Of a stretch of DNA of 64,000 nucleotides, positions 57,780 through 64,000 are shown in pieces (positions within the stretch are counted from its first letter, which is position 1; each line of letters starts with the position of its first letter). The notes beneath the pieces were generated by a model. That model searched no databases, had not been told where the DNA came from, and worked only from the letters and a program-made list of their open reading frames with translations. The DNA is from Rhizopus sp. PT2906. Its lineage: Eukaryota; Mucoromycota; Mucoromycetes; Mucorales; Rhizopodaceae. The translations under genes were made by a program, and so were the position numbers. Location: NCBI GenBank assembly GCA_025529335.1, contig JAMYHX010000005.1:246409-310408 (forward strand), written 5' to 3'.

Positions 57780-59946
57780 ATGCTTAGAGTACCTTTACAA
57801 AGAAACTTATCAAGAATTATACCCCATTGCAGCAAAGTACAGCACAGACTGATTTTCCGAAAAACAGCATGTCAAAGTGTTCTGTCTAAAGCAACATTAG
57901 CACACAAACCAGCACTCTATGTGATACCAACTACTGCATTATCAGCTGCAACACCCTTTCACCTTCACAGTAAACATGATAAAGCTATTATGATAGGATC
58001 GATTGATCACCCGGCAACGCCTCAAGAGATAGAAATAGCTGAAGCAGATTATGAGTCAGAGTATCTTATTGTTCGCCTTTGTCTCCGAGTTGTGAAACTA
58101 TTAGACGATTGGATAGTTGAACCAGTGTTGACGCTAAGACGTTTAGCACACATTTTGATATTATTCATACCCATAGTCCTTACAGCGCCATCTGTTTATT
58201 TTGGTAAATATAATCCTATCGAAGGTGAACGTTCAGGGACACTGTGGTGGTTTGATTTTCTTGCAAGGCAAATGGAAAAAGCGGGTCCAACATTTATTAA
58301 GGTAAACTTACTACAGCCAAATGATGTAACCGTTGACACTCTGCCCCTCCTTTTTATATTAGCTTGCTCAATGGATCGCATCACGTACCGATCTATTCCC
58401 GCTTGCTCTATGCATAAGACTGTCTAAACTACATTCGAACGTTGATCCTCATCCATTTAGTTATACAAAAAAAGTTATAGAGGAATCTTTCGGAAGACCA
58501 CTTGATGAAATCTTTTCAGAGCTTGATCGGGAGCCTCTGGGTGTGGGTGCCATTGCACAAGTGTATAAAGCCAAGCTACGACCACAGATAATCCTAGAAC
58601 ATGAAACAGAGAGAGCTGCGCTCCAAAATGATGTGATCACGGCGGATACCGTCCAGACATCGGATGAAAAAGGAAGGCCTATCAATTTACATACCTCTGT
58701 AGCTATCAAAATATTACACCCTAAAGCAAGACAGATCGTTCACCGAGATTTGATCATTATGGATTGCTGTGCTCGATTGTTAACCCTGATACCAACTATT
58801 CACTGGCTCTCTTTACCAGATGAGGTCAGGGTATTTGGAGAGATGATGAAAGAGCAGTTAGATTTAAGAGGAGAGGGTCGTAACCTGGCTAGATTTAATC
58901 ATTACTTTAAAGATACGCGTAATGTCAAATTTCCTCGGCCATTACTCGCCTTTACGACCAAAGACATGTTATTGGAAGAATATGAGCATGGTGTCCCACT
59001 TGATATATTTTTGACCCAAGCAATATATACAAGGAAAAACAATGAAAACAACTCATTTAATGAAAAACTCGCACATATCGGCCTAGATGCCTTCTTAGTA
59101 AGTGTTAACCTAATAGTATTCTCATGATTGCACTAAAGCTCTGGGCTATATTAGCACATGCTTATAGTGTATAATTTTGTTCATGCAGATCTTCATCCCG
59201 GAAATATCATGGTAAAGTTTTACAAGCCCGAAGTGTATCATCCACTACGAGCAGCATGGGCCAAACTATTAGGCAGAGAGTTAAAAGACGAGGGAGAAAA
59301 GGCAGTTGAGCGTGTCATGTCCGTAAAGAATGACCCAGCTTCGATGCAAAATGAGTTGGAGGCGTTAAAGCAAGAAGGATATGCTCCTAAGCTTGTTTTC
59401 ATCGATACTGGACTGGTGACAGAATTAAATACAGTCAATAGAAGGAACTTTTTGGATTTATTTCAAGCAGTGGCCACATTTGATGGATATAAAACAGGCG
59501 AACTAATGGTAGAGAGAAGTCGATCACCCGAACAAGTTGTTCAACCAGACGTATTTGCTCTGAGGATGCAAAACCTTATCCTTGGTTTAAAGCAAAGCAC
59601 GTTCAATCTAGGGGCAGTAAAGATTGGTAATTTATTACATGAAACAATGAACATGGTGCGTGCACATCATGTCAAGCTGGAAGGAGACTTTGTCAATGTA
59701 GTTGTGAGCATTATGCTGCTTGAAGGCATTGGTAGACAGTTGAACCCAGATTTAGATTTATTCAAGAATGCGTTACCTGTTTTACGTGATTATAGCATGA
59801 AGGAAGGAGGCAAGGCAGCGTTAGAAGAGATCAAGAAGGACCCAACATTGAAAAAGGGACATTGGATCAAAGTGTGGATATTCTTAGAACTTAGAACTTA
59901 TCTTATGCGAAATACCCGAGAGGAAGAATGGATGCAGCTATGGTAA
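57780..59946 (+). CDS. Mitochondrial ABC1/UbiB atypical kinase-like protein, ADCK2/Mcp2 type
   Basis: Exons 57780-58301, 58363-59097 and 59155-59946 keep phase and give 682 residues. The N-terminus (MLRVPLQRNLSRIIPHCSKV) is basic and amphipathic, like a mitochondrial presequence. A hydrophobic segment (LAHILILFIPIVLTAPSVYF) follows. Kinase-like motifs are GPTFIKLAQWIASRTDLFP (the KxGQ-type lid motif of ABC1 proteins), GVGAIAQVYKAKL (Ala-rich nucleotide loop), VAIKILHP, LLEEYEHGVPL, FVHADLHPGNIMVKF (catalytic loop) and FIDTGLV in place of DFG. KLAQW and the long insertion before the catalytic loop resemble ADCK2 and yeast Mcp2. ABC1 proteins support coenzyme Q and lipid homeostasis; the exact substrate is unknown. 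Confidence 0.9.
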
Positions 59947-60288
59947 GGACACTAGAAATAGAGTACTTTGTAGCTAATATCTCTCGCATAGTGACATTCT
60001 TGCTCCAAACATTTAAACTGTCTAATAACTTATTTCTTCATATCATGTGGTTAACAAAAGCATGTGACTAAAAAGCTCACTGACACAAGTTGAATAATAT
60101 AGACACTCGGTATAATAAGCGAAAGACGCTTGAAAAGACAGACGTTCTTGAGTCACTTTTGTTTAATTTTGCGCAATGTTTTCATTTACCACAGAAGGGA
60201 TGTCTATCAATTTCCTTTTACGGAAATAAATAATGAAAATGTAAAACGACACCACTTTTTTCTCTCTCTCTCTCTCTTTCTCTTTTAA

Positions 60289-60977
60289 ATGGGTCATTAC
60301 AAAACTGCCTCATGTCCAACATTGTCTTCTTTACATTCATTGAACAGCAATTCAACAAAGAACTCCATTTCAAAAAACACCATGACTGAAGATAGCCAGT
60401 TTCCTTTACCCTCTTTTTGCTTATATTCTAAAAAGGCACTTACTAGCGAAATTGATTCAGAATCAGATATTATTCAGTTTCTGTCCCCTTCAACTGATTA
60501 TTTAAAGGAGCGTTTACCAATGTTTGTTAGTATCTTACAGTCGCTGTTTACTGTAGTTCATGACATGCCCTTTTCTCATACGACAGCAGAAGAAGAAACA
60601 GAAGAGGAGGAAATGAATGATTTGGAGGATGAAGAAGAGGATGATACTACATGGTCACCATTTACGATCATTGGGCTGAACTCAATGAAAATGGTTGTTT
60701 GGCCTAATATGTGTGATCAAATACAGGATAACATGATTGAGAAAGATTTGTGCTTGGTTATCATGCTTTCTTCAGACTTACAAGATGATGAAATTATTCA
60801 TAATATGAATCTGGTAAAGAACTCTTTATGTGATACATATTATACCGTGAGTCTCTATGATCATTTAGTTTCTCTTTTTATTTTATATTAACCCAATTAT
60901 TTTATATATAGCTTACTGGGCAACAACTAGGAGAGGAGCTTATACCTTTAATCAAATGTTGGTTTGATAGGCCTTGA
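60289..60977 (+). CDS. Unidentified acidic protein
   Basis: Exons 60289-60846 and 60912-60977 (intron GTGAGT...TATAG) give 207 residues. The middle has an acidic stretch (EEETEEEEMNDLEDEEEDD at about 100-120), followed by a hydrophobic, folded-looking part (SPFTIIGLNSMKMVVWPNMC, LCLVIMLSSDLQDDEIIHNM) and the last exon (LTGQQLGEELIPLIKCWFDR). The leader is a (TC)n tract. I do not recognise the family. The spliced end gives a well-behaved C-terminus, which supports the intron. Confidence 0.55.
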
Positions 60978-61099
60978 CTTTTTTTTTCTTTTTCTTTGTT
61001 CTTCTTCATTCATACACACAAACATATACACGCAACTTTGTAAATAATATATACCCTCTTTTTCCTGTGTTTCTCTTTCATAAAGAAAAATAAAATAAA

Positions 61100-61453
61100 A
61101 TGAATGAGCCTTTCTTGAACAATCAGGACAATTATCAACAATTTGAACAAATGATTGAAGAAGAAAGGAAAGGAAAGAAACGGAAAATTCCCTTTGACGA
61201 AGATAATAACAACATAATAACACCCATAAAGTTACTTAGACTATCAGCAAGTGAGGAAGATGTTGAGAATCTTCAGCCAGGCGATCCAACCGCTCGCAAC
61301 AAGGCCATTCTACAAGCATACAAAAGAATTTGGGAAAATCTAGACATTAGTAAACCAAATGACGCAAAGATGGAACCTTTTCTATGGAAAAACATTAGGA
61401 GATACAACCAACTTGTACAAAATAGTAAATACTTGCATGATAAACCCATCTAG
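61100..61453 (+). CDS. Unidentified small protein
   Basis: A single exon of 117 residues starts MNEPFLNNQDNYQQFEQMIE and has a basic patch (KGKKRKIPF) that could be a nuclear signal. The second half is helical (NKAILQAYKRIWENLDISKP, FLWKNIRRYNQLVQNSKYLH). It is preceded by a promoter-like pyrimidine tract. No family is recognised. The frame is continuous and better biased than the overlapping minus-strand frame. Its stop lies directly at the start of a dispersed repeat (61446 onwards), so the 3' end may have been altered by the repeat. Confidence 0.5.
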   Translation: MNEPFLNNQDNYQQFEQMIEEERKGKKRKIPFDEDNNNIITPIKLLRLSASEEDVENLQPGDPTARNKAILQAYKRIWENLDISKPNDAKMEPFLWKNIRRYNQLVQNSKYLHDKPI

Positions 61454-61600
61454 ATTACATTGACCGAACCATCTATTCAACATCTACATTCCAATTTTAT
61501 GCATCTAAACAATAAACAGCCATGATACGCTGATAAATGCTTAGCTCAAATAGGAAAGATGATTGGTGCAGATAAACAATAGGGCCAAAAATGAAAATAC
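61446..61600. repeat. Dispersed repeat, diverged copy of 63760-63925
   Basis: Colinear shared blocks with 63760-63925 include ccatcta, attacattg/atcacattg, gccatcta/accatcta, acattccaattt, gcatctaa/gcacctaa, and gataaa-ca-atagg. The identity is moderate, so these are old copies. The repeat starts inside the last codons of the 61100-61453 frame. Confidence 0.5.
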
Positions 61601-62065
61601 ACTCATGCGCGATATTCGTTATAAAGTTTGGTTTCTCTTTGTGAGTTCTTTCTTTAGAGTAATCCTCAATTTTCCTGATGATTGTTCTTTTTCAAGTTAG
61701 ACACTTTTCTCAATAGAACCATACTCTTGTCAATAACTTTCTCTAATTTGATACCTGTTTTGATTCAGGTTCTAAATGGGCAACTGTGATATACTATGTC
61801 AACAGGATTATTTATGGGCATGTCGCGTTATATATGTTAATAGCATGTTGTCAGCCTCATTATATTATTCATTCTTAGAGTATTTCAAAACATATGCCTT
61901 TGATAAGAGATCTTCAATCTTGCAACCAAAGACTCTTCCAAATATTAAAGTATAGCAACAAATAAAGGTAATGATTTTCTTTTTCTTCTTCCAAAAAAGA
62001 TTAAGACCAAGATCAATATTTCGAGTCCAAAAAAGGATAATCCCCCCCCAATAGTATTGTTCATT

Positions 62066-62458
62066 TTACTCCAATGGTAATTCTCTATACCCAGACATCA
62101 AATAAGCACTCCTCTTGATCAAGCATTTTTCTGTCTTGGGATTCCAAAAAGCAAATTCGATTGTTCTTTTCCAGCTGTTTGGATGGCTTACTTTCTTTTC
62201 AGCATAAGAAAAATCAATATAGCCAGCATCAAGGTATGTTTTAACACAAAGTCCATTCTTACAGCTCTCATTTCCATCAGAATACATTTTGACACCATTT
62301 CCCCAACTAAATTCTTTTCCACCATTTATTGAAACCTTGTAGTAAATGCTTTCATCATAATTGTTAGGCCATTGATCAATCTTGAATCTAATCCAGTTGT
62401 TGTCACAATTTACATAGGCAAATAACGTGAAAATAGCAATTAAAAGTAATTTATACAT
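62066..62458 (-). CDS. Small secreted protein, unidentified
   Basis: Intronless, 130 residues. Residues 1-18 (MYKLLLIAIFTLFAYVNC) are a signal peptide, and a TATA-like GATATAAATA lies only about 20 bases before the ATG. The mature part is beta-rich and aromatic, with paired Cys (ESCKNGLCVKTY and EKCLIKR) and several Trp/Tyr residues (YKVSINGGKEFSWGNG, WKRTIEFAFW). I do not recognise a family. Aromatic, Cys-containing small secreted proteins are common in fungi that interact with hosts or substrates, but function is not claimed. Confidence 0.65.
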   Translation of the reverse strand: MYKLLLIAIFTLFAYVNCDNNWIRFKIDQWPNNYDESIYYKVSINGGKEFSWGNGVKMYSDGNESCKNGLCVKTYLDAGYIDFSYAEKKVSHPNSWKRTIEFAFWNPKTEKCLIKRSAYLMSGYRELPLE

Positions 62459-63265
62459 TGATGGTGTTCTACTTGTTATTTATATCTTTTTTTTTTCAAA
62501 AATAAATTAATCAACCCAATTATAAAATAACTCGCTTGACAAGAATAATGATGCTGATCTGGGTAACTAACAGAAAAGGATGAAGGTTTTGTAGTATTTG
62601 AAGAGATACACTATGCAGTTTCAGTTACATTGAAGTCTATATTTAACTCTTGGAGTAACTTCAATCACGGCACACGAATAGTTCTCTTGTCAGCTTATTA
62701 ACTCTTACTTAAACTGCGCTTTGGTGCAACTGGAGAAATACACACGTACAGAAAGGTTCAGGAGGAGCAATAACTTTCGTATGATCAATTGGATTGAGCT
62801 AATGGTGAGGTAGTTTGAGGTAGATTTAAGTAAGAAAGACAAAAGACAGAGACAAACAAGTATTTGTGTGAATTCAAGATACGATATGATTCGTTCTGTT
62901 ACAGTTACGGTTAAAGCAGTGGTGCCTGCCTTAATTGATACTCCAGCTCTTTTGGAAAACTTAATTTCTTTTTGCTATGAGCTTCTCTCACTTTTAATAA
63001 AAGGATAAAACATAGACTCACAACTGTTTTGTCTTTATTCTACACATTTACACAAGTACTAGTAACAACAACAAAACTGCAACCGATACCTCACCCTTTT
63101 TATTTTACTTTTTTTCTGTAAATTTCATTATGTTTGAGACGTTTGATTTGATTGAATTTGCACTAGAAGGATTCGAAGTAAACTAATGCATTCTCAAAAA
63201 ACGTAATGAATTGACTTAATAAAACACGGTAGTAGATGAAAGGCAAACACTACATACATCAGAAA
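62459..63265. other. Intergenic region with no recognisable feature
   Basis: AT-rich sequence without a supported coding frame. It separates the small secreted gene from the repeat at the right end. Confidence 0.4.
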
Positions 63266-63925
63266 ATGCACCAGAAAATAGACTAATTCTACGGGCGCTT
63301 CCTTGGGGCGCTACCTATGTTATCACTATACAATGTCAAATTACCAAAGCCTACGCCTAATCTAAGGCTTGTCCAGTTCAATCTCTCTGGCATAAAATAT
63401 GAATTTATCATAATTACACGTATTATTGTATCTTTACTGATCAACTGACAACATAAAATTAGAATAGATAACAGCATTTCTTTTTTTTTTTTTCTCTTCT
63501 TCTTCCTGAAAAGAAACAATTCAAGATGGTAACTTTATAAACTCATGTTTAGTTTGACGCTACACAGTGAAAAGCTTTGTTAGAAGATATCATAGATAGT
63601 ATCTAGAGATAGCGTACGTATTATTAGTCTGATTTCTGGTGCATTTTCTGGTGTATGTAGTGTTTCCCTAGAATTTAACTAGTGTAATTTTTACTCTTGG
63701 CATCAGTGTCAATAATTTTTGGAAATTCTATATAGCCAATATGTAAATACCTGCTTAATAAGTCCATCTAAATCACATTGGCTGAGCCATCTAATTAACA
63801 TTGACATTCCAATTTTTGCACCTAATCATTATACATTAACAAATATTTAACCGAGTACCGTCTAATAAAGCATTATCATTGGATTGGATAAATAGTAGGA
63901 CCGAAAATTCTAATGCTATGATGAT
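63266..63925. repeat. Composite dispersed repeat with partial copies at 17.4 kb and 61.4 kb
   Basis: The left part (63266-63665) matches 17415-17665 in order, and the right part (63760-63925) matches 61446-61600. The two parts thus occur together here and apart elsewhere, as expected for fragments of one longer repeat. No transposase is visible. It lies immediately upstream of the tRNA gene, a common insertion place for mobile elements. Confidence 0.5.
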
Positions 63926-63950
63926 GGCAAATTTTTGGGGGCCGGTTGAT

Positions 63951-64000
63951 GCCCAAGTGGCCAAATGGATAAGGCATTGGTCTCCTAAACCAAAGATTGC
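63951..64000 (+). tRNA. tRNA-Arg(CCU), 5' part, cut by the window end
   Basis: The sequence from 63951 has a 7-base acceptor strand (GCCCAAG), TG at positions 8-9, a D arm (GCC...GGC) and an anticodon arm TTGGT-CTCCTAA-ACCAA. The anticodon is CCU, with T at position 33 and A at 37. The variable loop (AGATTG) follows and the window ends before the T arm and acceptor 3' strand, so the end cannot be checked. No intron is visible after position 37. The sequence closely follows the usual fungal tRNA-Arg(CCU) pattern. Confidence 0.85.

Noticed and set aside
58461..59438. Minus-strand frames of 82 and 66 codons within the ABC1-like gene
   Set aside because: They are shadows of the well-supported plus-strand exons with conserved kinase motifs.

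Overview
The window is nuclear DNA of a filamentous fungus, most likely a Mucoromycota member close to the Mucorales. The evidence is AT-rich intergenic DNA, intron-dense genes with introns mostly of 45-95 nt (GT-AG, one GC-AG), glutamine-rich regulators, a Mediator subunit, a fungal-type RMI1 and NOP8, and TnpB/Fanzor-like and Helitron remnants of kinds I associate with Mucorales. No species is claimed. All exon structures were read by eye from frame continuity and splice signals.

Layout. 1-0.5 kb: start of an unidentified gene leaving the window. 2.3-5.2 kb: a broken zinc-ribbon transposase/nuclease-like pseudogene. 6.3-8.1 kb: a DDT/WHIM chromatin-remodelling-type protein. 9.9-12.3 kb: L-asparaginase fused to ankyrin repeats, with a possible small gene facing it. 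13.2-17.2 kb: Mediator subunit 15. 19.3-20.3 kb: SRF/Mcm1-type MADS-box factor. 20.5-21.0 kb: secreted RlpA/expansin-like protein. 22.9-25.4 kb: CC2D1/Lgd-type ESCRT regulator. 27.0-30.6 kb: RhoGEF. 30.9-31.4 kb: small CCHC zinc protein. 31.7-36.2 kb: four minus-strand genes (Borealin-like candidate, DUF1772 membrane protein, RMI1, TENA/THI-4). 36.8-39.0 kb: NOP8-like ribosome biogenesis factor. 39.2-41.3 kb: Fanzor/TnpB-like and Helitron remnants side by side. 41.3-44.5 kb: archaeal-type phosphoglycerate mutase and a DUF676 serine esterase. 45.6-47.1 kb: a 395-bp inverted repeat that is 394/395 identical. 50.0-50.4 kb: a recent inverted copy of part of the DDT gene. 50.6-53.4 kb: PHAF1/UPF0183 and eIF3k, converging. 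53.9-54.3 kb: a secreted acidic protein with a GLLGDD repeat tail. 55.3-56.3 kb: degenerate coding remnants. 57.8-59.9 kb: mitochondrial ABC1/ADCK2-type kinase-like protein. 60.3-62.5 kb: three small unidentified genes. 63.3-64.0 kb: a dispersed repeat and the 5' part of a tRNA-Arg(CCU).

Most genes are unrelated housekeeping or regulatory genes, as expected in a fungal chromosome, so no operon logic applies. The accessory signal lies in three places: the transposon-derived islands at 2.3-5.2 and 39.2-41.3 kb, the young inverted structures at 46.0-47.1 and 50.0-50.4 kb, and the fast-evolving secreted genes. The best lead for an unusual system is the pair of TnpB/Fanzor-like remnants, one of them directly beside a Helitron fragment on the same strand.
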